Assembly (NCBI GenBank): GCA_016869215.1
Contig: VGEP01000007.1
Coordinates: 62,001 to 126,000, forward strand
Source: Alphaproteobacteria bacterium
Lineage (GTDB): Bacteria; Pseudomonadota; Alphaproteobacteria; Rhizobiales; Xanthobacteraceae
Length of the DNA: 64,000 nt
Direction of reading: 5' to 3'
The translations under genes and the position numbers were made by a program. The notes beneath the pieces are model-generated. The model was not told the origin of the DNA. It saw nothing but the letters and a program-made list of their open reading frames with translations, and searched no databases. Below are positions 24,744 through 33,885 of this stretch, piece by piece. Positions within the stretch are counted from its first letter, which is position 1. Every line of letters begins with the position of its first letter.

Positions 24744-26402
24744 ATGTACATCTACGACGATTTCGACCTCACGCTGGTCGCCGAACGCGTCGCCGAATTC
24801 CGCGACCAAGTCGCGCGGCGGCTGTCGGGTGAACTCAACGAGGAGGAGTTCAAGCCGCTTCGGCTGATGAACGGCGTCTACCTCCAGCTTCACGCCTACA
24901 TGCTTCGCGTCGCCATTCCCTACGGCACGCTGTCGTCAAAGCAGCTTCGGGCGCTGGCCCATATTGGCCGCCGCTACGACCGAAATTACGGCCATTTCAC
25001 CACGCGGCAGAACATCCAGTTTAATTGGATCAAGCTGTCCGACCTGCCGGACGTTATGGCCGACCTGGCCGAGGCCGGCCTGCACGGCATGCAGACCAGC
25101 GGCAATTGCGTGCGCAACGTCACCACCGACCAATGGGCCGGCGTCGCGCCGGATGAGATTGAGGACCCTCGGGTCTGGGCGGAAATCTTGCGTCAGCATT
25201 CCACGCTGCATCCGGAGTTCAGCTATCTGCCGCGCAAGTTCAAGATTGCGCTGACGGCCGCGGCGACGGATCGCGCCGCAGTGCGCGTGCACGACATCGG
25301 GCTTCGCCTGCACAAGAACGGCACGGGCGAAACCGGCTTTGAGGTCATGGTCGGCGGCGGGCTCGGCCGCACCCCGTTCATCGGCAAGACCATCAAGCCG
25401 TTCCTGCCCAAGCGCGATTTCCTGAGCTACATCGAGGCGATCCTGCGCGTCTACAACCAGTACGGACGCCGCGACAACATCTACAAGGCGCGGATCAAGA
25501 TTCTCGTCCACGAGCTTGGCGCCGAGAAGTTTGCCGCCGAGGTCGAGGCCGAGTGGCGCAACATCAAGGACGGCGCGCTGGCGCTCGATCCGGCATTCGT
25601 CGCCGACATCGCCGCTCGCTTCCGTTATCCGGACTATAAGGCGCTTTCGGACAATCCCATCGAGCTAAAACGCGCGCGCGCCGCCGATCCAAAATTCGAG
25701 GGCTGGTTCCGCAACAGCGTTACCCCGCACAGGACGCCTGGCTACGCCATCGTCACACTGTCGCTGAAGCCGGAAGGAGCGCCACCCGGCGACGCCACCT
25801 CGGAGCAGATGGATGCCATCGCCGATCTCGCCGACCGCTACAGCTTCGGCGAGATCCGCGTTGGCCATGAGCAGAATCTCGCGCTGCCGCACGTCGCGCA
25901 GCGCAACCTGCCGGCGCTGTGGGAGGCGCTCGATGCCGTCGGCGTCGCTACGCCGAACGTCAACCTCGTCTCCGACATCATTGCCTGCCCCGGCCTCGAT
26001 TATTGCAGCCTCGCCAACGCCCGTGCGATCCCGGTCGCGCAGGAACTGTCGCGCCGCTTCAAAAGTCTCGATACCCAGCGCGAGATCGGCCGCCTGCACA
26101 TCAACATTTCCGGCTGCATCAACGCCTGCGGCCACCACCACATCGGCCACATCGGCATCCTCGGCGTCGAGAAGAACGGCCAGGAGTTCTACCAGATCAC
26201 GCTCGGCGGGCGGGCCGACGAGAACGCGGAGCTTGGCGCGTTGCTCGGCCCCGCGGTGCCCTATGCCGAGGTTGCCGAAGCGATTGAGGACGTGGTCGCG
26301 GCCTATGTCGAACTTCGAGAACGGCCGAACGAACTGTTCGTCGATACCGTCAAGCGCGTCGGCATCGAGCCCTTCAAGGAGCGCGTCTATGCCACTCGTT
26401 AG
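24744..26402 (+). CDS. cysI: Assimilatory nitrite/sulfite reductase haemoprotein (CysI-like)
   Basis: 552 residues. Two ferredoxin-like and two siroheme-binding half-domains are recognisable. The 4Fe-4S/siroheme cysteines are present as C-X5-C (CPGLDYC) and C-X3-C (CINAC, followed by GHHHIGHIG). FTTRQNIQFNWIKL and TSGNCVRNVTTD are family landmarks. It reduces sulfite to sulfide in the cytoplasm. GGAG precedes the ATG. Context with cysG, DUF2849 and DUF934 favours sulfite over nitrite. Confidence 0.95.
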   Translation: MYIYDDFDLTLVAERVAEFRDQVARRLSGELNEEEFKPLRLMNGVYLQLHAYMLRVAIPYGTLSSKQLRALAHIGRRYDRNYGHFTTRQNIQFNWIKLSDLPDVMADLAEAGLHGMQTSGNCVRNVTTDQWAGVAPDEIEDPRVWAEILRQHSTLHPEFSYLPRKFKIALTAAATDRAAVRVHDIGLRLHKNGTGETGFEVMVGGGLGRTPFIGKTIKPFLPKRDFLSYIEAILRVYNQYGRRDNIYKARIKILVHELGAEKFAAEVEAEWRNIKDGALALDPAFVADIAARFRYPDYKALSDNPIELKRARAADPKFEGWFRNSVTPHRTPGYAIVTLSLKPEGAPPGDATSEQMDAIADLADRYSFGEIRVGHEQNLALPHVAQRNLPALWEALDAVGVATPNVNLVSDIIACPGLDYCSLANARAIPVAQELSRRFKSLDTQREIGRLHINISGCINACGHHHIGHIGILGVEKNGQEFYQITLGGRADENAELGALLGPAVPYAEVAEAIEDVVAAYVELRERPNELFVDTVKRVGIEPFKERVYATR

Positions 26403-26922
26403 GAACGGCGCAATTGCCGAAGACCGCTTCGTCCGCATCCTCGACGACATGCCGGTTCCGGACGGCCTCGCCGCAATCGTACCGGCCGCGCGGCTGCTCG
26501 CAGACGCCGGGGAGCTCGCGCGGCGCAACGGCGCGCTCGGCGTACTTTGGCCCAACGACCGCAATGTGTCGGAGCTCACTCCGCATCTCGATCGGCTGGC
26601 GCTGGTTGCGCTGGTGTTCCCGAACTTCCGCGACGGCCGGGCCTATTCGCAGGCGCGCATCGTGCGCGAGCGCTATCGTTTTCGCGGCGAACTGCGCGCC
26701 ACCGGGCAGGTCCTGCGCGACCAATTCCTGTGCATGCTGCGCGCAGGTTTCGACGCGTTCGAGGTCAGCAAGGACGCGGATGCGCAGGCCTTTGCCGCGG
26801 TGGTGTCGCGCTACAGTGTCCACTATCAGCCGGCGGGCGACAGCACGCCCTCAATGTCAATGGCCCGGCTGTCGCGGGCGCGGCCCGCGGCCGTTCTGGC
26901 TGAAATGCCGCGCCAGGATTGA
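26389..26922 (+). CDS. DUF934-domain protein of the sulfite reductase operon
   Basis: 177 residues from the ATG at 26389, overlapping the end of cysI by 14 nt. DUF934 proteins (GVLWPNDRNVSEL, ALVFPNFRDGRAYSQARIVRERY, GQVLRDQFLCMLRAGFDAFEV) are encoded next to sulfite reductase in many proteobacteria and are thought to help the pathway; biochemistry is not settled. In related genomes a PAPS/APS reductase gene often follows, but here the operon stops. Confidence 0.88.
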   Translation: MPLVRNGAIAEDRFVRILDDMPVPDGLAAIVPAARLLADAGELARRNGALGVLWPNDRNVSELTPHLDRLALVALVFPNFRDGRAYSQARIVRERYRFRGELRATGQVLRDQFLCMLRAGFDAFEVSKDADAQAFAAVVSRYSVHYQPAGDSTPSMSMARLSRARPAAVLAEMPRQD

Positions 26923-27126
26923 CGCACGATAGCATCGCCGCACGCACCGAGCGCCAGCCTGCTCGGATTCCTCCCGCTATTGCCAGCCGACAAAGCTGAT
27001 ATCCTGCCGCCACTCCAGCGCCGGACTGGGGATCGCATGGCAAGGCAGCGCCGCGCACCTGCGGCACTAATGCCTATGCCGGAAACCGCTGTAACCGGCG
27101 CAACGACCTGAGCGCAGCCGCCGGAC

Positions 27127-27525
27127 ATGACATCCCTCCGCGAGACCATCCTCCCGCCCTCGCCCGGCCTCGATTTCGCGGCCGTCTTCGGCCACCACCA
27201 GTCGGCGGCCGTTCGCGCCGGCGGGCTGATCTTCTGCTCCGGCATGCTCGCCATCGACCCCGCGACCGGCGAACGCAGGCACGGCACGGTGACCAGCGAA
27301 ACCCGGCAGATTTTCGAGAACCTCAAGCTGCTTTTGGAGTCGTGCGGCTCCTCGCTCGATCGCATCGTGCAGGTGCATGCGCTGATCTACGACCGGATCG
27401 AGTACGACGTGCTCAACCGCGTCTATCGCCAGTACGTGCCGAACGCACCGCCTGCGCGTACGGTCTGGAGCTGTCAGATCGAAGCCGGCCTGAAGGTGCA
27501 GCTCGACGTCATCGCAGCGGCATGA
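27127..27525 (+). CDS. RidA family protein 1
   Basis: 132 residues of the YjgF/RidA fold (GLIFCSGMLAIDPATGER, LESCGSSLDRIVQVHALI). The Arg equivalent to the imine-hydrolysing Arg105 is kept (PPARTV). It is the first of three consecutive RidA genes. The 204 bp before it, after DUF934, hold nothing I recognise. Confidence 0.92.
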   Translation: MTSLRETILPPSPGLDFAAVFGHHQSAAVRAGGLIFCSGMLAIDPATGERRHGTVTSETRQIFENLKLLLESCGSSLDRIVQVHALIYDRIEYDVLNRVYRQYVPNAPPARTVWSCQIEAGLKVQLDVIAAA

Positions 27526-27532
27526 GGAGGCC

Positions 27533-27934
27533 ATGAGCAACCGCAATACCGTCGCGCTTTCGAACGCAGCGCTGGACTGCCCGAAGACGTTCGGCCTGCC
27601 TCATGCCACCGCCGTTCGGGCTGGAAATCTCATCTACGTCTCCGGCCTGATCGCAATCGATCCCGTAACTGGCGAGCGCGCGCACGGTACGACCGTCAGC
27701 GAGACGACGACTATCCTCTCCAACATGGCGAAGATCTTGGAAGACGCCGGCTCCTCGCTCGGCCAGGTGGTCAAGATCACCGTGTGGCTGCACTCCATGC
27801 TGGAGCAGGAGGACATGGCTGGCGCCTACAAGCCGTTCTTCCCCGAAGCGCCGCCCGCACGCACGGTCTGCGGCGCCAGAATCAATTACGGCATGAAGGT
27901 GCAGATCGACTGCATCGCGGTATCGGGAGCCTGA
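27533..27934 (+). CDS. RidA family protein 2
   Basis: 133 residues, clearly paralogous to the first (LIYVSGLIAIDPVTGERAHG, LEDAGSSLGQVVKI). The catalytic Arg is kept (PPARTV). GAGGAGG precedes the ATG and the gap to the first copy is 7 nt, so the two are co-translated. Members of this family deaminate reactive enamines/imines, or hydrolyse small amides in catabolic clusters. Confidence 0.92.
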   Translation: MSNRNTVALSNAALDCPKTFGLPHATAVRAGNLIYVSGLIAIDPVTGERAHGTTVSETTTILSNMAKILEDAGSSLGQVVKITVWLHSMLEQEDMAGAYKPFFPEAPPARTVCGARINYGMKVQIDCIAVSGA

Positions 27935-27938
27935 GCGC

Positions 27939-28346
27939 ATGCGCCTGACCCGCACCGTCCACGCTCCAAGCAACCCGATGCTCAACGTCTCGGCGCGCCA
28001 GGCCCGGCCGCATTCGCCCTGCGTGCGCGCGGGCGATTACGTGTTCGTCTCGGGCATGGTGCCGGTGAGCCCCGAAACCGGCGAGCGTACCCAAGGGCCG
28101 ATCGCCGATCAGGTCGAGACTGTGCTCGCCAACATGCAGCACCTGCTCGAATCCAACGGCTGGTCGCTCGACCAGATCGTGCGGCTCAACATCACGCTTG
28201 CCGATCTGCTGCACGCCGACGACATGTGGCGTGTGTTCCGGAAATTCTTCCCCGACAACCCGCCGGCCGCGACCCTGATCGGCATGCAGCTCTCGTTCGG
28301 CAATCTCGTCGAGATCGAGTGCACGGCCTACGTCGGCGAGGGCTGA
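27939..28346 (+). CDS. RidA family protein 3 (catalytic Arg replaced)
   Basis: 135 residues with the RidA fold (YVFVSGMVPVSPETGERTQG, LESNGWSLDQIVRLNITL). The position of the imine-hydrolysing Arg is Ala (NPPAATL rather than PPART), so classical RidA deaminase activity is unlikely. Rid subfamilies without this Arg exist and are mostly uncharacterised. It starts 4 nt after copy 2. Confidence 0.9.
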   Translation: MRLTRTVHAPSNPMLNVSARQARPHSPCVRAGDYVFVSGMVPVSPETGERTQGPIADQVETVLANMQHLLESNGWSLDQIVRLNITLADLLHADDMWRVFRKFFPDNPPAATLIGMQLSFGNLVEIECTAYVGEG

Positions 28347-28350
28347 CGCG

Positions 28351-29331
28351 GTGCTCGGCGCACTGTTTGCGATCCTGTCGGCGGCCTCGTTCGCGATGAA
28401 CAACGCGGCGATGCGCCGCGGCGTCGTGACCGGAAGCCCGATCCAGGGCATGGCGGTCAGCGTTCCGGTCGGTGTGCTGTGCTTCCTGCCGGTCGTGGTG
28501 CTGTTCGGTGGGCTTGGGCCGCTGATGCAATTCACGCCCGCGGCCGCAGGCTGGATGGCCGCGCTCGGCATCGTGCATTTCATCATCGGCCGATACGGCA
28601 ACTACCGCGCCAACCAGGCGGCGGGCGTCAATCTCACCGCGCCCGTGGTGCAGCTTCAGGTCGTCGTCACGCTGGTGCTCGCGGTCGCGATCCTGCGCGA
28701 GCCCTGCACGCTGCTGCAGGGCATCGGTGGCGCGATGATCCTGGCGGGATCGCTGATCACCCAGCGGCAGCCCACGAAGGCTGCGAAGTCCCGGGACAAC
28801 GAGAAAACATCGGTCTTCGTGCCCCGCTATGTCGTCGGCTACGCCTTCGCCACGCTCGCCGCCGTCGCCTACGGCACCTCGCCGATCCTGGCGCGCTTTG
28901 CGCTCGCCGATACCGGACCCGTGACCGGCGTCGCGGGCGGTCTGATTTCCTATGCCGCGGCCACCGCCGTCATGGGCGCGCTGCTCCTCGTGCCGTCCTT
29001 GCGCCGTGACGCCTCGAGCCTGTCGCGCGGCAACGTACGCTGGTTCGCGGCCTCGGGCGTGTTCGTCGCCATGGCGCAGGGATTTTTCTTTGCGGCCGTG
29101 TCGGTCGCACCGATCCTGCTGGTGGTGCCGATTCTGCAATTCTCGCTGGTGTTCCGGATCCTGTTTTCGACCTGGCTCAGCCGCGACTATGAGCTGTTCG
29201 GGCCGATAGTCCTTGCAGGCACCGCGACGTGCCTGACCGGATCGCTGATCGTGGCGATCGACACGGAGTTTTTGTTGCGGACGCTGGCGCTGCCGGACGC
29301 TCTCGCGAATGCGCTGCGCTGGCGGATTTGA
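28351..29331 (+). CDS. DMT/EamA family transporter
   Basis: 326 residues with about ten hydrophobic helices in two related halves, as in EamA drug/metabolite transporters (IVHFIIGRYGNYRANQAAGVN in the first; YVVGYAFATLAAVAYGTSPIL opens the second). GTG start with GAGGG upstream, 4 nt after RidA3, so it is part of the RidA operon. It may export or import the compound the RidA proteins act on (inference). Confidence 0.88.
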   Translation: MLGALFAILSAASFAMNNAAMRRGVVTGSPIQGMAVSVPVGVLCFLPVVVLFGGLGPLMQFTPAAAGWMAALGIVHFIIGRYGNYRANQAAGVNLTAPVVQLQVVVTLVLAVAILREPCTLLQGIGGAMILAGSLITQRQPTKAAKSRDNEKTSVFVPRYVVGYAFATLAAVAYGTSPILARFALADTGPVTGVAGGLISYAAATAVMGALLLVPSLRRDASSLSRGNVRWFAASGVFVAMAQGFFFAAVSVAPILLVVPILQFSLVFRILFSTWLSRDYELFGPIVLAGTATCLTGSLIVAIDTEFLLRTLALPDALANALRWRI

Positions 29332-29342
29332 CGCAGCCGACG

Positions 29343-30875
29343 CTACTTTAGCACATACCGGCCGGTCTCGTTGCGCGTGAGCTTCTCGGCCGCGTAGAGC
29401 TTGTCGAGCTCGCGCACGATCTCGCGGCCGTCGCGCGTGCCGGCGGCCGTCATCAGCTCCAGGAAGCTCGCGGGACCCGCCGCCAGCGTTTGGGCGACCG
29501 ACATCGCGCCGTTCGCCCCCTTGCCGTTCATCACCGGCGGCATCGGCACGCCCCACTCCAGCGACTGGCGCTTGCCGAACGGAATGGTGCAGTCGAAGCC
29601 GATCTTGGCGCCGACGCGCTGGCCGCTAAGCGAAGGGTCGAGCGGCACGACACGGAAGCCCGAGGCCTGGATCGTGTCGCGGTCGCCCTGGTAGCGCGTG
29701 CCCAGCGCCCAGTCGCATTGCTCGTCGGAGAACACGTCGATGTCATCGTCGAACACGAACACCTGCTTGGCCTCGGCCATGCTGCCGAACACCGCGGCAA
29801 TGGCGTTGCGCGCCTCACCCGGTACGCGCTGGCGCAGCGAGACGCGCACGTTGTACATGCCGCCCGACGACGGCGTTGCGAACACCGCCACCGGCTCGCG
29901 CACCGCGGTCACAAGCCCGGCCCACGCCGCGGACTCGGTCTTGACCGTCGTGAGCTGCGCCGTGTCGGTGCGCGCCAGGGACTTGCCGCCGATGGTGACG
30001 GTCTGGAACAGCGCATCCTTTCGGTGCGTGATCGCAGTCAGATGGAACACCGGGTTGCGCTTCACCACACCGTAGTAGCCGACGTACTCACCGAACGGCC
30101 CTTCCGGCTCGACGTGGCCCTTGCTGTCGAGATAGCCCTCCAGCACATATTCGGCATCGGCCGGCACCCATATGTCGTTGGTGACGCATTTGACGATCGG
30201 CACCGGCGCACCGCGCAGTGCGCCCAATACCTCAAGCTCGTCCATCGGCGGGTTCATGCACACCGCGGCCATGAAGTCGCAGGGATGCGAACCGACCGCG
30301 TAGGCCACCGGCGTCTTCTCGCCCTTAGCCACGCCTTCGAGATAGATCGCGCGCGCGTCGCTCGGAGCGATCATGTCGATGCCGGCCGTGCGCGGCCCGC
30401 GCAGCATGATCCGGCGGCAACCGATGTTGGTGTGGCCCGTATCGCGGAACTTCATCACATCGAGGCCCGCGGAAATGTAAGGCGCGCCGTCCTCGCCGTG
30501 CTGCAGATGCACCGGCAGCGCGCACATGTCGGCGTCTTCGCCCTTGAGCACCACCTGCTGCACCGGCGCGTCCCTGGCCTCGACCTTGACCGGCTTCACG
30601 GGCCTCGCGAGGCGTTTGGCGAGTTCCGGCATCAGGCCGGGTTCGTCCGTGTCGAGCGCCAGCGCAAGCCGCTTGCGCGAGCCCATGACGTTGCCCACAA
30701 GCTCAGCCTTCTCCGGCCCGACCGCCTTGAACCAGGTCGCGCGCGGATTGCCCTCCAGCACCGCCGCGACGTCGATCAGGTCGATCGGCTTGTCGTGGAC
30801 TTCGCATTCGCCGAGCTGGACCAGCCGCTCGACAAGGCGGCGCAGGCGGAAGCGCTCGGTGTCGGTTGCAGTCAT
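29343..30875 (-). CDS. UbiD-family (de)carboxylase, copy 2
   Basis: 510 residues from the ATG at 30875 (GGAG 9 nt upstream). Same architecture as the copy at 5550: GPEKAELVGNVMGSRKRLA, LPVHLQHGEDGAPYISA, VKCVTNDIWVPADAEYVLEGY, EGPFGEYVGYYG. It should be a prenyl-FMN-dependent decarboxylase of an organic acid. It is divergent from the hydrolase-LLM-TctC operon, with only 74 bp between the starts, so the two units probably share regulation. Confidence 0.93.
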   Translation of the reverse strand: MTATDTERFRLRRLVERLVQLGECEVHDKPIDLIDVAAVLEGNPRATWFKAVGPEKAELVGNVMGSRKRLALALDTDEPGLMPELAKRLARPVKPVKVEARDAPVQQVVLKGEDADMCALPVHLQHGEDGAPYISAGLDVMKFRDTGHTNIGCRRIMLRGPRTAGIDMIAPSDARAIYLEGVAKGEKTPVAYAVGSHPCDFMAAVCMNPPMDELEVLGALRGAPVPIVKCVTNDIWVPADAEYVLEGYLDSKGHVEPEGPFGEYVGYYGVVKRNPVFHLTAITHRKDALFQTVTIGGKSLARTDTAQLTTVKTESAAWAGLVTAVREPVAVFATPSSGGMYNVRVSLRQRVPGEARNAIAAVFGSMAEAKQVFVFDDDIDVFSDEQCDWALGTRYQGDRDTIQASGFRVVPLDPSLSGQRVGAKIGFDCTIPFGKRQSLEWGVPMPPVMNGKGANGAMSVAQTLAAGPASFLELMTAAGTRDGREIVRELDKLYAAEKLTRNETGRYVLK

Positions 30876-30949
30876 GGAATGCATCTCCGGCGATTGCTCT
30901 TGTCGGCACGGCCTGTACATTGCGACGCCAAGCGCAGGGAGTGCAAGCC

Positions 30950-31735
30950 ATGCCGGCAGCGGTGTCGAGCCACAAGGTCCGCGACGTCACGGTGCGGATG
31001 ATGCGGCAAGGCTCCGGCCCGCCGCTGCTTTATCTCCACGGTGCCAACGGCCTGCCGCCGTGGCTGCCGATGCTGGAGACGCTGTCCCGGCAGTTCGAGG
31101 TCATCGTTCCGGAGCATCCCGGCTTCGGATTGTCCGACAATCCGCCGTGGATCCGAAATGTCGGCGATCTGGCGATGTACTACCTCGATTTCATCGAGGC
31201 GCTGTCCCCGCATCCGGTCAATCTCGTCGGGCTGTCCCTTGGCGGCTGGGTCGCAGCCGAGGTCGCGGTGCGCAACTGCACGCGGCTTGCGACCCTGTCG
31301 CTGCTCGCGCCTGCGGGGCTGCGCGTCAAGGGCGTGCCGATGGGCGACAACTTCATCTGGGACGGCGAGGAGTCGGTCCGCAATCTCTATCACGACCAGT
31401 CCCTCGCCGACCGCCTGCTGGCGCAGGCGCAGTCGATGACCGACGACGACGCCGACCTCGCGCTGACCAACCGCTTCGCCGCCGCCAAGTTTGGCTGGGA
31501 GCCGCGCTGGTTCAACCCGGGGCTGGAGCGCTGGCTGCACCGCATCAGCGTGCGCACGCTGATCGTCTGGGGCGATGACGACAAGCTGTTCCCCGCCGCA
31601 TATGCCGCGCGCTGGGGCGAGCGCATTCCCGGCAGCCGCGTCGAAATAATCCCGGACTGCGGCCACGGTATCGCGCTGGAGAAGCCCGACGCCGCCGCCA
31701 AGGAAATCATGCGCCTGATCGCGGGGATGCGCTGA
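30950..31735 (+). CDS. Alpha/beta hydrolase
   Basis: 261 residues from the ATG at 30950 (GGGAG upstream). The alpha/beta fold is shown by LLYLHGANGLPPW (oxyanion region), nucleophile elbow GLSLGGW (Ser), WGDDDKLFP (acid Asp) and CGHGIALEKP (His). It resembles C-C bond or ester hydrolases of aromatic breakdown. The stop overlaps the start of the LLM oxidoreductase gene (TGATG). Confidence 0.92.
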   Translation: MPAAVSSHKVRDVTVRMMRQGSGPPLLYLHGANGLPPWLPMLETLSRQFEVIVPEHPGFGLSDNPPWIRNVGDLAMYYLDFIEALSPHPVNLVGLSLGGWVAAEVAVRNCTRLATLSLLAPAGLRVKGVPMGDNFIWDGEESVRNLYHDQSLADRLLAQAQSMTDDDADLALTNRFAAAKFGWEPRWFNPGLERWLHRISVRTLIVWGDDDKLFPAAYAARWGERIPGSRVEIIPDCGHGIALEKPDAAAKEIMRLIAGMR

Positions 31736-32877
31736 TGCAGTTCACATTCTTCCACCTGATGCCGTATCGCCCGCTCGACATGGCCGAGCGCCACAAGCAC
31801 CGCGCCGCCTGGGTCGTGTTGCCGAATTCGCTCTACGACCCGAAGAAGGGCGCGGACGAATACCAGTCGTACGTCGACCAGCTCGTCTACGCCGAGCAGC
31901 TCGGCTTCGACGTGATCGCGGTCAATGAGCACCACCAGACCGCCTATGGCCTGATGCCCGCGCCCAACCTCATCGCCGGCATGCTGATAGCGCGCACCAC
32001 CAAGGCAAAGATCGCGATCATCGGCCGCGCGCTGCCGCTGGTGAACAACCCGGTCAACATCGCGGAAGAATTCGCCATGCTCGACAACCTGTCGCGCGGG
32101 CGCATCATCACCGGGTTCGTGCGCGGCATCGGCAACGAATACCACGCCACCGGAATCAATCCGTTCTTCTCGCACGAGCGCTACCAGGAGGCGCACGATC
32201 TGATCGTGCAGGCGTGGACCAGGCCGGGCCCGTTTTCGTTCGAGGGCGAGCACTACAACGTGCGCTACGTGAATCTGTGGCCACGCCCCTACCAGACGCC
32301 GCATCCGCCGATCTGGATTCCATCGCAGGGGTCGTCCGAAACGATCAAGTGGGCGGCCGATCCTCAGCGCAAGTACCCGTTCCTGGTGACCTTCAGCGCC
32401 CGCGATCTGGTCGCCCGCTATCTCAACATGTACCGCGAGCAGGCCCGGCAGTTCGGCTACGAGGCCTCGCCCGACCAGATCGGCTGGGCCACGCCGATTT
32501 ACGTTGCCGACACCGACGAGCGCGCCCGCGCCGAAGCCAGGGCCGGCGTGGAAACGCTGTTCAACGATTTCCTGGCGACGCCGTTCCAAATGCTGTTGCC
32601 GCCAGGCTACATGTCGCTGCCGTCGATGAAGAACACCATGCGGATGCGAAAGGCGCTCGGCGCCCGCAAGCGGCTGACGGCCGACGAACTGATCGAGAGC
32701 GGGACTGTGGTCGTGGGATCGCCGCGCACGGTGCGCGACGAGCTGTCGCGCCTGCGCGACGCCACCGGCGCGGGCAAGCTCATCGCGATGCTGCAGTTCG
32801 GCGTGCTCCCCGACGAACTGACCAGGCGCAACATGGAGATGTTCGCGTCCGAGGTGATGCCGCACTTGAAGAATTGA
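31735..32877 (+). CDS. LLM-class flavin-dependent oxidoreductase (luciferase-like)
   Basis: 380 residues of bacterial-luciferase-like TIM barrel: FHLMPYRPLDMAERHKHRA at the start, QLGFDVIAVNEHHQTAYGL, PVNIAEEFAMLDNLSRGR and GFVRGIGNEYHATG. Such enzymes use reduced FMN and oxygen and need a flavin reductase partner, which is not adjacent. Translationally coupled to the hydrolase; together with the TctC receptor it forms a catabolic operon opposite UbiD copy 2. Confidence 0.93.
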   Translation: MQFTFFHLMPYRPLDMAERHKHRAAWVVLPNSLYDPKKGADEYQSYVDQLVYAEQLGFDVIAVNEHHQTAYGLMPAPNLIAGMLIARTTKAKIAIIGRALPLVNNPVNIAEEFAMLDNLSRGRIITGFVRGIGNEYHATGINPFFSHERYQEAHDLIVQAWTRPGPFSFEGEHYNVRYVNLWPRPYQTPHPPIWIPSQGSSETIKWAADPQRKYPFLVTFSARDLVARYLNMYREQARQFGYEASPDQIGWATPIYVADTDERARAEARAGVETLFNDFLATPFQMLLPPGYMSLPSMKNTMRMRKALGARKRLTADELIESGTVVVGSPRTVRDELSRLRDATGAGKLIAMLQFGVLPDELTRRNMEMFASEVMPHLKN

Positions 32878-32916
32878 TGTAGGCTGCACGGCGAAATTGA
32901 AATGAGGGAGGAGACG

Positions 32917-33885
32917 ATGCGTTGGACGAATGCCGCGCTGGCCGCGGGCGTCAGCTTGGGCATGAGCGTGGGCAGCGCGTGGGCGCAGGACCTGCCCTGC
33001 TCGCAGGTCAAGCTGATCGTGCCCTACCCGGCCGGCGGCGCGACCGACGTGGCGACGCGCGTCGTCGCCGAGCGGCTCGACCCGGCGCTGAAAAAGTCCG
33101 TGATCGTGGAAAACCGCGGCGGCGCGACCGGCAACATCGGCACCGCGGCGGTGGTCAATGCGCCGGCCGACGGCTGCACGCTGCTCGTCAACGCCACCGT
33201 GATCGCGACCTTCGTCTACAGCTTCTCCAAATTGTCCTACGACCCGTTCAAGGACCTGGCGCCGGTCGGCGGCGTCGGCGTCACGCCGACCATCATGGTC
33301 GCGGCCCCGACCACGCCCGCCAACAACATCAAAGAGCTGGTGGCGCTCGCCAAAAGCAAGCCGGAGGGCCTGAACTATTCGACCGCGGGCTACGGGCTGC
33401 AGCAGCATCTGGCGACCGAAGACATCGCGCAGCGCAGCGGCGCGAAGTTCACCCACGTCGCGTATCGCGGCGGCGGGCCTGCGATGAACGACCTGATGGC
33501 GGGCCGGCTCGATTTCGGCACCTTCCTCGGCGGCACCACCAAGCCGCTGATCGCGTCGGGCAAGCTCAAGGCGCTCGCGATCGTCGCCGAGAAGCGCTCA
33601 CCGCTGGTGCCTGAGATTCCGACGACCACCGAGCAGGGGCTGACCGGCATGAACGCGGGCGTGCACTTCATGGTGTTCGCGCCGGCGAAGACTCCGAAGG
33701 CGGTCGTCGACCACATCGGCGCGGCGCTGAAAGCCGTGATCTCCGACCCGAAGCTGCAGGAGCGGTTCGCCGCGATCGGTTTCGACGCGACGCCGATGAC
33801 GCCCGACGAGGTCGCGGCCGCCATGCGCAAGGCCCGCGACGACTACGGGCCGATCATCAAGCGGCTGAACGTGAAGCTGGACTGA
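32917..33885 (+). CDS. Bug/TctC substrate-binding receptor, copy 2
   Basis: 322 residues from the ATG at 32917, chosen because GAGGGAGGAG lies just upstream. Signal peptide ends near SAWAQD; the mature protein shows KLIVPYPAGGATDVATRVV, VENRGGATGNIG, THVAYRGGGPAMNDLMAGRLD and IPTTTEQGL, all typical. Last gene of the hydrolase-LLM operon. No TctA/B subunits nearby. Confidence 0.94.
   Translation: MRWTNAALAAGVSLGMSVGSAWAQDLPCSQVKLIVPYPAGGATDVATRVVAERLDPALKKSVIVENRGGATGNIGTAAVVNAPADGCTLLVNATVIATFVYSFSKLSYDPFKDLAPVGGVGVTPTIMVAAPTTPANNIKELVALAKSKPEGLNYSTAGYGLQQHLATEDIAQRSGAKFTHVAYRGGGPAMNDLMAGRLDFGTFLGGTTKPLIASGKLKALAIVAEKRSPLVPEIPTTTEQGLTGMNAGVHFMVFAPAKTPKAVVDHIGAALKAVISDPKLQERFAAIGFDATPMTPDEVAAAMRKARDDYGPIIKRLNVKLD

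Noticed and set aside
31390-33456. Long minus-strand frame opposite the LLM and TctC genes
   Set aside because: No ribosome site or family features; the plus-strand genes are clear.
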